Source: an uncultured Faecalibacterium sp.
GTDB lineage: Bacteria; Bacillota; Clostridia; Oscillospirales; Ruminococcaceae
Assembly (NCBI GenBank): GCA_934553285.1
Contig: CAKTFD010000018.1
Coordinates: 1-26,653, forward strand
Length of the DNA: 26,653 nt
Direction of reading: 5' to 3'
Below are positions 9,224-16,921 of this stretch, piece by piece; position 1 is the stretch's first letter; every line of letters begins with the position of its first letter. The position numbers and the translations under genes were made by a program. The notes under the pieces were generated by a model. The model had not been told where the DNA came from. It searched no databases and was given only the letters and a program-made list of their open reading frames with translations.

Positions 9224-9778
9224 TCAGACGGACATGATCTCCTTCTGCTTTTCTTCCACAGCAGCGTCAATATTCTTGATATACTTATCGGTCAGCTTCT
9301 GGACGTCCTCTTCCATGGTCTTCTGGGTATCTTCCGTCAGCTCGCCGGCCTTCTTCATGGCCTTGGCCTTATCCATTGCCTCGCGGCGCACATTGCGCAC
9401 TGCCACCTTGGCATCCTCGCCCAGCTTGGAAACTTCCTTTGCCAGCTGCTTGCGGCGCTCCTCGGTGGGAGCCGGGAAGTTCAGGCGGATGGTAACGCCG
9501 TCATCGATGGGGGTGATACCCACATCACTGGCCAGGATCGCCTTGCTGATGGCACGCAGCAGGGTGCGGTCCCAGGGGGTGATGGTCAGGGTACGGGCCT
9601 CGGAAACCGCCACGGAAGCCACCTGCTGGATGGGAGTGGGCGCGCCGTAGTAATCCACGGCGACCTTATCCAGCACAGCCGGGTTTGCACGGCCTGCACG
9701 CACAGCAGCCAGGTCACGGCTCAGGTGCTCCACCGAATTTTTCATCTTATCTTCGTAAACTTTGGTGTTGCTGCTCAT
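9224..9778 (-). CDS. frr: Ribosome recycling factor
   Basis: RRF splits post-termination ribosomes together with EF-G. The 184-aa protein has the normal family length. It shows the N-terminal helix with SRDLAAVRAGRANPAVLD, the YYGAPTPIQQVA hinge region, and the long C-terminal helical bundle ending in acidic and lysine-rich repeats. CAGGAG precedes the ATG. It follows pyrH, the near-universal pairing. Confidence 0.98.
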   Translation of the reverse strand: MSSNTKVYEDKMKNSVEHLSRDLAAVRAGRANPAVLDKVAVDYYGAPTPIQQVASVAVSEARTLTITPWDRTLLRAISKAILASDVGITPIDDGVTIRLNFPAPTEERRKQLAKEVSKLGEDAKVAVRNVRREAMDKAKAMKKAGELTEDTQKTMEEDVQKLTDKYIKNIDAAVEEKQKEIMSV

Positions 9779-9881
9779 TGTCGTTGTTCTCCTGTTTCTT
9801 TATTCTATAATTCATGCAGACAGCGCACTGCGCCGCCGCTGCCCTATCTGGATCATATGCAGTTGCACCGGGGTGCTATGC

Positions 9882-10592
9882 TCAGCCCTCGTAGACCAGG
9901 GTGCCCACGTTTTCGCCCTGCACAGCCTTTGCGATGTTGTCCGGGTCGGCCAGGTCAAACACCAGGATGGGCAGGTTGTTATCGCGGCACAGGGTGGCTG
10001 CGGTGCCATCCATAACGGCCAGCTGGTCTTCCAGCACCTTGGTAAAGGTAAGGGTATCGTACTTTTTGGCATCCGGGTACTTGTGGGGGTCCTTATCGTA
10101 CACACCATCCACCATGGTGGCCTTGAACATCACATCAGCGCTTACCTCTACAGCGCGCAGAGCGGTCGCTGTATCGGTAGAGAAGAAGGGGTTGCCGGTG
10201 CCGCCGCCAAACACGGCGATCTTGCCCTCTTCCATTGCGCGCAGGGCATCCTTGCGGGTAAAGGCAGGGGCCACCTGCGGCATAGTGATGGAGGTAAACA
10301 CCTCCGTGGGCACGCCCAGCTGCTCCAGCTTATCCGAAACAGCCAGTGCATTCATCACCGTAGCCAGCATACCGATCTTATCGGCAAGGGTACGCTCCAT
10401 CTTACCGCTGGAACGGCCGCGCCAGAAGTTGCCGCCGCCCACAACGATGCCGATCTGCACGCCCAGCTCATGCGCTTTCTTCACGCCGCCGCAAATAGCA
10501 TCCATAGTCGGCTCATCAAAGCCCATGCCCTTTTCGCCGCCCAGCGCCTCGCCGCTGATCTTTAAAAGGATACGATTGTATTTTAATGCCAT
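9882..10592 (-). CDS. pyrH: UMP kinase
   Basis: PyrH phosphorylates UMP to UDP. The 236-aa product begins MALKYNRILLKISGEAL, the phosphate-binding strand of the amino-acid kinase fold. It also has the loops GGGNFWRG and GGGTGNPFFSTDTA typical of bacterial UMP kinase. The start at 10592 is fixed by homology of the N terminus and by AGGTGG upstream; the longer open frame to 10811 runs through the promoter region. It is the first gene of the minus-strand operon. Confidence 0.97.
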   Translation of the reverse strand: MALKYNRILLKISGEALGGEKGMGFDEPTMDAICGGVKKAHELGVQIGIVVGGGNFWRGRSSGKMERTLADKIGMLATVMNALAVSDKLEQLGVPTEVFTSITMPQVAPAFTRKDALRAMEEGKIAVFGGGTGNPFFSTDTATALRAVEVSADVMFKATMVDGVYDKDPHKYPDAKKYDTLTFTKVLEDQLAVMDGTAATLCRDNNLPILVFDLADPDNIAKAVQGENVGTLVYEG

Positions 10593-10646
10593 AATCCAAA
10601 CACCACCTGTTTTATCTTTGCCGGATACCCCCGGCATTTTTGCTAT

Positions 10647-10674
10647 ACTATATTTTACAATAAATCGGCTGCAA
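10647..10674 (-). promoter_or_regulatory. Probable promoter of the pyrH operon
   Basis: On the minus strand, TTGCAG and TATAGT are separated by 16 bp, and the -10 is 55 bp upstream of the pyrH ATG. A TGCCGG/CCGGCA hairpin at 10619-10636 would form in the leader. The match is moderate. Confidence 0.5.
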
Positions 10675-10698
10675 AGTAAACAGGCAAACGACCCGTTC

Positions 10699-11403
10699 TT
10701 AGCAAAGCTTTTGTGAACGGATGCGCAGCGCCCGCAAAACCTGCTTTTGTTCCGGGGCAATGCGGCGGCTTTCCACCGCTTTCTGGATGGTCTTGTTGTG
10801 GGTCCACACATCCAGCCGCTTTTCGGTGAGCCAGGGCAGCGTTGCCGCAGGCTGCTTAGCTAATGCTGTGGCAAAATACCACGACCGCATCATATTGATG
10901 TAGTATTCCTCGCTGTGTACTGCCGCCACCCAGGCCAGATATTCCGGCCGGAAAGCATCGTCCAGATAGTAGCGCATCAGCATCCCGATGCCATAGCGCA
11001 CGGTATAGGCTCTGCCCGAACCAAGCCAGCAGCGGACAGCCGCCAGCAGCTCCGTTTTGTGCTGTGCAAACACTTTGGGGCTGAAACTGTCGCAGACCGC
11101 CCAGTTATCCACGTGGGGCAAAAAGCGTTCTGTTGCAGCCAGTGCCTTGTCGTAGTCACTGACAGCTTCCAGCAGAAAGGCATGAAGCGCGTTTTCTTCA
11201 TAATAAAAATGCGGCAGACATTGCAGAAACGCCTCCGCCTGCTTGGTACCCGCCAGCCGCCTTGCCAGTTTGCGCAGCAGCGGCACCCGCACCCCAATCA
11301 CCGTTTCCGGCGGCAATGTAGGCATCAGGCGGCTGTAAAAAGCCTGATATTCCTTATCCTGCAGCGCAAACAGCTGTGCACGGATCTCATCCACTTCCTG
11401 CAT
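10699..11403 (-). CDS. DNA alkylation repair protein (AlkD-like HEAT-repeat glycosylase)
   Basis: The 234-aa protein fits the DNA alkylation repair (AlkC/AlkD) family of HEAT-like helical repeats that excise N3- and N7-alkylated purines. Supporting motifs are GVRVPLLRKLAR near residue 38, HVDNWAVCDSFSPKVF near 110, and a tryptophan/lysine-rich C terminus with THNKTIQKAVESRR. ATG 11403 is preferred; in-frame ATGs at 11424 and further upstream are possible. It ends about 25 bp upstream of the probable pyrH promoter and was likely the original downstream neighbour of spo0A before the accessory DNA arrived (inference). Confidence 0.85.
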   Translation of the reverse strand: MQEVDEIRAQLFALQDKEYQAFYSRLMPTLPPETVIGVRVPLLRKLARRLAGTKQAEAFLQCLPHFYYEENALHAFLLEAVSDYDKALAATERFLPHVDNWAVCDSFSPKVFAQHKTELLAAVRCWLGSGRAYTVRYGIGMLMRYYLDDAFRPEYLAWVAAVHSEEYYINMMRSWYFATALAKQPAATLPWLTEKRLDVWTHNKTIQKAVESRRIAPEQKQVLRALRIRSQKLC

Positions 11404-11450
11404 GTTGTCACTTCCCTTCTGCATCATTGTACCAGACAGGATGGAAAATG

Positions 11451-11485
11451 CAAAGAGAAAAGGCCCCATCTTTTCAGATGAAGCC
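11451..11485 (-). terminator. Minus-strand terminator at host/accessory boundary
   Basis: A 9-bp stem with G-T pairs (11462-11470 with 11477-11485) is followed on the minus strand by TTTTCTCTTT. It could end the XRE transcript. It could also be the ancestral terminator of spo0A, now separated from that gene by the inserted DNA. Confidence 0.65.
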
Positions 11486-11576
11486 CCTACATTATCCCAG
11501 GTTTTTCAACATACCATGTACACACTACGCGTATTATCTTTTCAATTAAAATGCATCTTACTCCTAGTTTTTATTA

Positions 11577-11858
11577 TCAGCAGCTCTCTCGTAGTCTATC
11601 CGCCAGTCGTGCCAACAGCGCAACGTCTTCTTCTCTCAGGCCCGTCACATTAACCGTTTCTAAACGTTCTATTCCCAACAAATAATCTGTTGAAACAGAA
11701 AACAACCTTGCTAAGTCTATCAAGCACGCCGGAGATGGCATAGATAGTCCCTGCTCCCACGAGTTCACCCCATTACGTGTGATATTTAGTCGTCGAGCTA
11801 GTTCAGCTTGCGTCCAGCCTCGTGCTTCTCGCAACTTTTTGATACGTTCTGAAATCAT
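11577..11858 (-). CDS. XRE-family helix-turn-helix regulator
   Basis: The 93-aa protein has an N-terminal Cro/C1-type helix-turn-helix, ISERIKKLREARGWTQAELA through NSWEQG, and the linker VSTDYLLGIE common in Firmicutes mobile-element regulators. The short C-terminal helix may dimerise. I chose ATG 11858, eight bases after GGGAGG; the upstream ATG codons to 11912 lack a ribosome site. It is divergent from the secreted-protein gene at 12023, whose promoter lies in the shared 164-bp gap, so it may regulate that gene or itself. Base composition is AT-richer than the host operon. Confidence 0.85.
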   Translation of the reverse strand: MISERIKKLREARGWTQAELARRLNITRNGVNSWEQGLSMPSPACLIDLARLFSVSTDYLLGIERLETVNVTGLREEDVALLARLADRLRESC

Positions 11859-11927
11859 CTCCATCGCCTCCCATGTCCAGTATAGGTTGCGGTTTTGATT
11901 CATCATTATCATTTTAGGCTCTGTTGC

Positions 11928-11956
11928 TTGACATTATGAAAGAATCATGATAAATT
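11928..11956 (+). promoter_or_regulatory. Promoter of the secreted-protein gene
   Basis: A perfect TTGACA is followed after 17 bp by TAAATT, a weaker -10. It is 67 bp upstream of the GTG start at 12023, with AAGGAGG at 12009-12015. Confidence 0.6.
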
Positions 11957-12022
11957 TGTGTTAATATTTGAGGGACAGTCATTCTGACTATTCCTATTTT
12001 CTGAATTCAAGGAGGAATCGTT

Positions 12023-13000
12023 GTGAAAAAGAAAGTTCTAGCGCTCTTACTAACAGCAGTTTTTTGCCTATCGTTCACTCTTCCGTGTTTTGCCTCATCC
12101 AAGCCCGCTGTTGAAATCACCCGAACTGAACTAGAAATGAACTCCGTTGGTGGAGTTTCCGCAACTATTTATTACTGTAATAATTCTTCTAAAACAATTA
12201 AATACATCACATGGTATATGACACCTTATAATGCTGTGAATGATCCTGTTGCATGTACTATTCATGGTCAATCTCAAATCACAGGCAAAACAACTGGTCC
12301 CATCGAGCCATTGGAGATTAAGCCCTCTCAAAGCACTAAGTTTTACACAAACAAAAATTTAGCTTCTGATAATCCTTTTTTTGAATACGATTATGCTTCC
12401 TACAGTATCAACACTGGTTACAAAAACACTTTCTATCCTTACTCTTCCGTCTATGTTGATAAATCAGGAAATTATTTTGTTTCAATTTACAATTTATCAA
12501 CCAAAAAAGATGAGTATATTTATCTAAGTGATAACGAAATCCAAAATCAAATGTATACATATAATGTATCAATGTTCAAAAATGCTTGGTACAACACATC
12601 AATTCGCACTTTTCAAGTAACTAAGGCTGTGGTTGAGTTTATGGATGGTTCTAAGCAAACTATCTCCAGCAACCAGCTTTACGGTGAGAAATACAATCAT
12701 GTTTTAGAGAACAAACCCTTTTTGGATCTCTTGAGTCAGTATTCTACTGTCTATAATTACAAAGACTATATGCAGTATAATCCAGACCTCGCATCTGAAT
12801 TTGGAAAAAATCAAAAAGCTCTTTTTGAGCACTTTATCAACTTTGGCATGAAAGAAGGGCGACAGGGTAGCTGCAAGTTTAACCTTGACGCCTACAAAGC
12901 AAATAATCCAGACCTTGTTTCTACTTTTGGCGATGACAATACAAAATATTATGAGCACTATATGTCTAGCGGCAAAGCGGAAGGTCGCGTAGCCATCTGA
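12023..13000 (+). CDS. Secreted protein with DUF5780-like domain and two C-terminal repeats
   Basis: The 325-aa protein has a clear Sec signal peptide: MKKK, a hydrophobic core, and a likely cleavage after CFA near residue 24. The first domain (about 27-110) contains NSVGGVSATIYY and KTIKYITWYMTPYNAVNDPV, which resemble DUF5780-type domains (recalled, not searched). The C terminus holds two tandem repeats of about 40 aa, at about 246-285 and 286-325. Each has the pattern Y-x5-NPDL-x4-FG, then a helix, then HY/HF and EGR. Similar NPDL/EGR repeats occur in cell-surface proteins of gut Firmicutes. No sortase motif was seen. GTG start with AAGGAGG seven bases upstream. It is markedly AT-rich, which suggests transfer. 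Function unknown. Confidence 0.85.
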   Translation: MKKKVLALLLTAVFCLSFTLPCFASSKPAVEITRTELEMNSVGGVSATIYYCNNSSKTIKYITWYMTPYNAVNDPVACTIHGQSQITGKTTGPIEPLEIKPSQSTKFYTNKNLASDNPFFEYDYASYSINTGYKNTFYPYSSVYVDKSGNYFVSIYNLSTKKDEYIYLSDNEIQNQMYTYNVSMFKNAWYNTSIRTFQVTKAVVEFMDGSKQTISSNQLYGEKYNHVLENKPFLDLLSQYSTVYNYKDYMQYNPDLASEFGKNQKALFEHFINFGMKEGRQGSCKFNLDAYKANNPDLVSTFGDDNTKYYEHYMSSGKAEGRVAI

Positions 13001-13029
13001 CACTTTTCCAATATGGTTGGATTTTTCTA

Positions 13030-13059
13030 CCCGGCGGCTTGTCTCGCCGGGTTTCTTTT
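13030..13059 (+). terminator. Rho-independent terminator of the secreted-protein gene
   Basis: Stem CCCGGCG (13030-13036) pairs with CGCCGGG (13045-13051), followed by TTTCTTTT. The 5' arm includes the CCCGGCGG octamer that recurs through the neighbouring element. Confidence 0.85.
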
Positions 13060-13197
13060 ATCCCGACCTATAGCAATCCCACAAATTAGTGCAAATAATC
13101 ACAAGATTTAAACTAGCCTGCGCAGTCAGAAAGCAAAACATTCAGAAAAGCATGTTGGATTGCGTTCGGAAGAGCATCCAGTGTCCTCGCCTTGAAT

Positions 13198-13365
13198 TTA
13201 CGCAGAAAAGCCTTCACTGGTGATTTTCTCAGTCAGTAAAATCCCCTGCTCGTCCATATACTGCATGAAGAGCCGAAGCGTCTGCTCGTAGCTGTTGATG
13301 GTTTTCGTACTCAGCCCTTTCAATCCACAGTGCTCAATGAACATCTCAACATCTCTTGCAAACAT
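13198..13365 (-). pseudogene. Truncated tyrosine integrase N-terminus (older element remnant)
   Basis: Reading from ATG 13365, which is preceded by AGGAGG, about the first 49 residues align closely with the intact integrase at 23122-24084: ARDVEMFIEHC, then SYEQTLRL, then DEQGI and TEKIT. Homology stops abruptly after KIT, and the frame ends seven codons later. The catalytic domain is missing. Past the break, the other minus-strand frame down to a stop at 13113 stays coding-like (motif FLRKFKARTLDALP), suggesting fusion to the tail of another gene, perhaps a transposase; that identity is not established. The stump lies in the same position and orientation relative to a spo0A 3' end as the intact integrase does. 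Confidence 0.85.
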
Positions 13366-13547
13366 AAAAGAAAACCTCCTGTACACATCGGGCATTACAC
13401 CCAATAAATACAGGAGATTTATTGCCTTGAATTTAAGCTATTTATCGGCCTGATTCCATACGCCCATACCTATTTTCACTATGTTTATCGGCATAGCAAT
13501 CCAGTTGTGGAAAATCGTGGAATCACAAGTCGCGAATCAACGTCACC

Positions 13548-13671
13548 TTTTTACCCCACCCTCTGCCGCTTATCCAGCCGCATCTTATCAGCTATCATCG
13601 CAATGAACTCGCTGTTGGTGGGCTTGCCGCGCAGGTTATGGATGGTATAGCCGAAGTAGCTGTTGAGGGTA
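13548..13671 (-). repeat. attL: displaced spo0A 3'-end copy (124 bp)
   Basis: This stretch aligns without gaps to 24265-24388 with 11 mismatches. It has 36 identical bases at the left end and 42 at the right end. On the minus strand it encodes the last 39 codons of Spo0A and the stop (13551-13553) with an identical protein sequence. It has no upstream coding region, so it is a nonfunctional fragment left by site-specific integration. Confidence 0.92.
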
Positions 13672-14083
13672 CAATGTATTCGTTAATACGTTGGTTATTT
13701 AATAACGATTTACACTTATGGTGCGTCTTTGCTCTCCCCTGCCCGGCGGGCTTAGGGGCAATAAATCAGCTCATTTTTCTTCTATATTTATCGGTATGGA
13801 CTTGAAGTGTTTGTTGCTTTGCTATTATAACATTTCCAGCGATTCAACGCAATATATCTATACAAATCGTTGATTTTTTCTCTTGAAAGTGCACCTTTGA
13901 GCCTCGTTCGTGAAGATTCCATCATAGGGGCAGTATCGTCCACCCGGCGGTGCTGTCCTTTTGCTTTGTACTTCGCCATGCTTTGAAAATAGACATTTAA
14001 AGTTCAGCACGCTGCCAACAAACATAAAGTTGTCAAAACGTGCTACAAATGCTCTAAAAATAAAGTAAATCGTCCGTTTTACC
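13672..14083. other. Left-end noncoding region of the element
   Basis: No supportable gene is seen in this stretch. It contains the inner end sequence (13676-13704), two CCCGGCGG octamers (13742, 13943), a candidate integrase arm site TATTTATCGGTATGG at 13785-13799 that resembles sites beside the integrase, and an AAGTGCAC near-palindrome at 13887. Small open frames on the minus strand lack ribosome sites and overlap the promoter. Confidence 0.6.
13824..13852 (-). promoter_or_regulatory. Possible outward promoter toward attL
   Basis: On the minus strand TTGCGT and TATAAT are separated by 17 bp. In the integrated form it fires toward the dead spo0A fragment. In an excised circle the same direction would cross attP and reach the integrase. 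Sequence match only. Confidence 0.4.
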
Positions 14084-14112
14084 TTGATAAATACGCCATT
14101 ATGTGGTATAAT
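14084..14112 (+). promoter_or_regulatory. Promoter of the DUF5659-like/helicase operon
   Basis: TTGATA and a perfect TATAAT are separated by 17 bp. It lies 72 bp upstream of the ATG at 14184, which has AGGAGG before it. Confidence 0.75.
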
Positions 14113-14183
14113 AAGTTGTAAAGAAAAGCCGTGTTTGCGGCTAGAATATTCACTCATAAAGACCTATATAAGGAGGACACACC

Positions 14184-14396
14184 ATGGAAACCACTAACAA
14201 AACACCCCGCGATATCATCGTTATCTACTCGCCGCGTATGGCAGGATACTTGATGCTCCGGGGCTTTTATCTTGTCGGGGTGCAGCCAAACCTCAAACGC
14301 CCGGGCAAAAACTGCTTCTCGTTTTTCTCTTCCCCGATGCTCAAGGAAACGATGGAGGACTACCTGAACCGCCGCGATGAACTGAACAATCTGTAA
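14184..14396 (+). CDS. Small DUF5659-like protein
   Basis: The 70-aa protein has a short strand, then MAGYLMLRGFYLVGVQPN, then CFSFFSS and a C-terminal helix with acidic and basic residues. This layout resembles DUF5659 proteins common in Firmicutes mobile elements (recalled family resemblance, function unknown). The ribosome site AGGAGG is strong. It is directly upstream of the helicase gene with a short gap, so the two are likely cotranscribed from the promoter at 14084. Confidence 0.75.
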   Translation: METTNKTPRDIIVIYSPRMAGYLMLRGFYLVGVQPNLKRPGKNCFSFFSSPMLKETMEDYLNRRDELNNL

Positions 14397-14411
14397 TCGG
14401 GGGTGGCTCAG

Positions 14412-15998
14412 ATGTGTAATGATACCGCAAGTGCTACTACTGCAATCGCAACCACCGTGCCCGCCGGGAATGTCTGGGTGTCAGATATCATCGGTGAGGA
14501 CTTCAAAAACTGGGAGAATGGGCGTGTGATACTTGATTGTGGAACAGGCCGTGGAAAGAACGAATTTATCATCAAGAAGCTGGCAAGATGGCTCGTGGAT
14601 GAAATGCTGACCGGTGGCAAAAGAGGCCGCATCCTCTATCTGTGCCCGCTGACCTCGCTCCATGCAGAGATGATACGCCGCCGATTTGAAGCAGAGATAG
14701 CCGAGATGGGAGAAGAAGTTGCCGCAGAATTTCCGATTTATGAAGAGATTCTGGAGGTTCAGACCTATCAGTACATCGAAACGCGCCGCAGGAACGCTCC
14801 CGCCCGGTTGGAAGAGTATCTGGCTGGTTTCAAGTATATCGCTGTCGATGAATGCCACTACTTTACAGACTTCTCTACCTATAATATCAATACCTACCTG
14901 TCATTGGAAGTATTGCAGAGCGCTGAGAAAGACCATGTGGTGATTTATATGAGCGCAACCGGTGGTCAGGTGTACGAGATGCTGAATGCCAGTTCTCCAA
15001 CGCCGCCAGACCGTATCTATACCCTCCCACAGGACAACGCCCACATCCAACAAATGTATTTCTATGCGCGGGAAAACCTCGTGATGATGCTAAATGACCT
15101 CCCGGCGGATGAAAAGGCAGTAATCTTTATGTCAAGCGGTGCTGACCTTATCGAGATGAAAAAGATATTCGGTGATGCCGCCGGGTACTACTGCTCCGAG
15201 AACAATACCAAATATGGCAGGAAAATGGATGCCCTGACCGATTGCATCAAAGGCAGAAAGCTCCAAAAGAGGTTCCTGTTCACGACAAAAGCAATCGGAA
15301 TTGGTATCGAAATCAAAGACCGCACAGTAAAGCACATCTTCATCGACCAGTGGAAGCCGACCGATATCGCACAGTCCATGGGACGCAAACGCCCGTTGGA
15401 TGCAGAGGATACCTGTACCGTTTACTTTCGTGACTATGATGCAGACTGGTACATGGGTGGTTTAAAGAAATTCCTGTCAATTATTGAGGAAGAACTAAAG
15501 CCCGTGGAAGCGTTCCTGGCTGGTGAAGAAGCCTTTGCCGAGTATCGTCATAGTGACACGCCCGATAGAATCCAAAAGAAGCTGACCGACAGTAAAATCA
15601 TGGAATGGGACGCATCAGAGAACACATATCGCGTTAATCCTCTGGGTGTCAAACAGCTGAGATATGAAAGGGAGATGTTGGATAAAATGACGCGAGAATC
15701 CTATCTGAAATACTTTGTGGACTATGCACAGACTGATTTAAGGCGTGGTGTACAGCGGTATCGCATGGAAGTCCTTACTGACTGGATTAAAACGCATCTC
15801 AATCAGCCGATGACCAAGGAAGATATGTATGCCGGTATCATGCTGTCAAAGGTATTTACCGAGTATAAGGGCCGTCCTATGGGGCAAAAAGTCCTGAATG
15901 AAAAGCTGAAAATCTATGGTGTGAAAATTGTGAGCGAGAAAAATCGCAAGCGTGGAGAGAACTATCAGAAAACATTCTGGACATTGGTCGAGATTTGA
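14412..15998 (+). CDS. SF2 helicase-like ATPase with C-terminal extension
   Basis: The reading is about 528 aa from ATG 14412 (behind GGGGGTGG) or 531 aa from GTG 14403. In the 531-aa numbering, Walker A is CGTGRGKN at 46-53, Walker B is the DEAH-type box DECH at 149-152, motif III is SAT at 184-186, a motif V-like TTKAIGIGIEI is near 294-304, and motif VI is QSMGRKRP at 324-331. These are the ordered motifs of superfamily 2 helicases. The approximately 200-residue C-terminal part, rich in basic residues and resembling a winged-helix DNA-binding tail, is not recognised. The protein could start replication or unwind the excised element, or could act in defence; neither is shown. A long noncoding structured region follows directly. 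Confidence 0.82.
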   Translation: MCNDTASATTAIATTVPAGNVWVSDIIGEDFKNWENGRVILDCGTGRGKNEFIIKKLARWLVDEMLTGGKRGRILYLCPLTSLHAEMIRRRFEAEIAEMGEEVAAEFPIYEEILEVQTYQYIETRRRNAPARLEEYLAGFKYIAVDECHYFTDFSTYNINTYLSLEVLQSAEKDHVVIYMSATGGQVYEMLNASSPTPPDRIYTLPQDNAHIQQMYFYARENLVMMLNDLPADEKAVIFMSSGADLIEMKKIFGDAAGYYCSENNTKYGRKMDALTDCIKGRKLQKRFLFTTKAIGIGIEIKDRTVKHIFIDQWKPTDIAQSMGRKRPLDAEDTCTVYFRDYDADWYMGGLKKFLSIIEEELKPVEAFLAGEEAFAEYRHSDTPDRIQKKLTDSKIMEWDASENTYRVNPLGVKQLRYEREMLDKMTRESYLKYFVDYAQTDLRRGVQRYRMEVLTDWIKTHLNQPMTKEDMYAGIMLSKVFTEYKGRPMGQKVLNEKLKIYGVKIVSEKNRKRGENYQKTFWTLVEI

Positions 15999-16921
15999 TT
16001 CTATTCTGCGTCTAAAATTGTACCATATTCATATATAGTATAAGTACAAAAATAGACGCAAAACAGATAATAACACAGAGAAAAAACAGTACAAAAGAAA
16101 ATCAAAAAGTGTATTTCAATCTCTGGTGATGTTTTGGCACCGAATGACGCAAGGAATGAGGTGTTAAAGCATCGACAGAAAAGAGGAAAGATGAGGGGGT
16201 GGGAGAAGAAAACCCACCCTTATTCTATCAGCAGTGAATTGTTCTCTCTGTTTTCTAAAAAGTACACTTCAAATCAGAAACAACGAATTATCGTTTGATG
16301 TTATGAAGGGCGTCCACCTCGTATACACCCTTTGATGATGCGATACCCGCCGGGAAGGAAGTCGTGAAATGTGCCCCCCAGCTTTGAACCCGCATCAATT
16401 TGATGCCAGTTGAAGTCTGGTCAAGACGGTCTGCATTGCGCTCATGACAGACGGCAGATTTCCATGACACCACGCATATTATATACGTAGGTTTGCTGTT
16501 TTCCACCAGGGGTAATCAAATTGATTAACCCTGAAAGCGGGTCGAGACGCTCTTTGTTCCGCAGATAGAATCGCCATACACGACCCTGTACCAAACAGTA
16601 CGCACCTGCCACGACATAAGTTCAGATGAGGTCGCTTAGACGGACTCCATTAAGAAAGGTGTGTCCAATTTTGGACAAATGCAGACGCTACTCAAACATG
16701 TTATCCGTGGCCACAAGTGGATACGCTCAAAAATGAGCTGTCCTCTATGTTCTATAAAACCAATAACTTTTGACCAAAAGTGGTCGAATGAAACTGTTTC
16801 CCCACAATTTCGGGGAGCCCCATAATTGAGCCGCAAATCCGCCGGGAGTGCTCTTCTCTTTAAAAGTTCACTTTCAGGCTGGATTCATAATAAAAACAAA
16901 CGTATGTAAAGGAGAAATGCT
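15999..16921. other. 0.9-kb structured noncoding region
   Basis: No convincing gene is present between the helicase and radical SAM genes. The left part is A-rich. Two palindromes share the core ATCAA-N-TTGAT: GCATCAA-T-TTGATGC (16392-16406) and TAATCAA-A-TTGATTA (16513-16527). A cluster of five short stems follows: 16663-16676 (GTCCAA/TTGGAC), 16702-16723 (TATCC/GGATA), 16725-16738 (GCTCA/TGAGC), 16772-16785 (GACCA/TGGTC) and 16800-16815 (CCCC/GGGG). Octamers CCCGGCGG lie at 16347 and 16839, and AAGTNNACTT palindromes at 16260 and 16864. It could be a replication or transfer origin, an untranslated RNA, or a long leader of the radical SAM gene. Confidence 0.6.
16197..16226 (+). terminator. 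Hairpin downstream of the helicase gene
   Basis: GGGTGGG (16197-16203) pairs with CCCACCC (16213-16219), followed by TTATTCT. The T-tract is weak, and it lies 200 bp after the helicase stop. Confidence 0.45.

Noticed and set aside
13858..14157. 99-codon minus-strand ORF at the left end of the element
   Set aside because: It overlaps the strong plus-strand promoter at 14084-14112 and lacks a ribosome site.
16288..16506. 72-codon minus-strand ORF in the noncoding region
   Set aside because: It starts at GTG with no ribosome site and has no recognisable sequence. It overlaps the palindromes.
16636..16836. 66-codon minus-strand ORF across the hairpin cluster
   Set aside because: No ribosome site; the frame is explained by chance in a region of inverted repeats.
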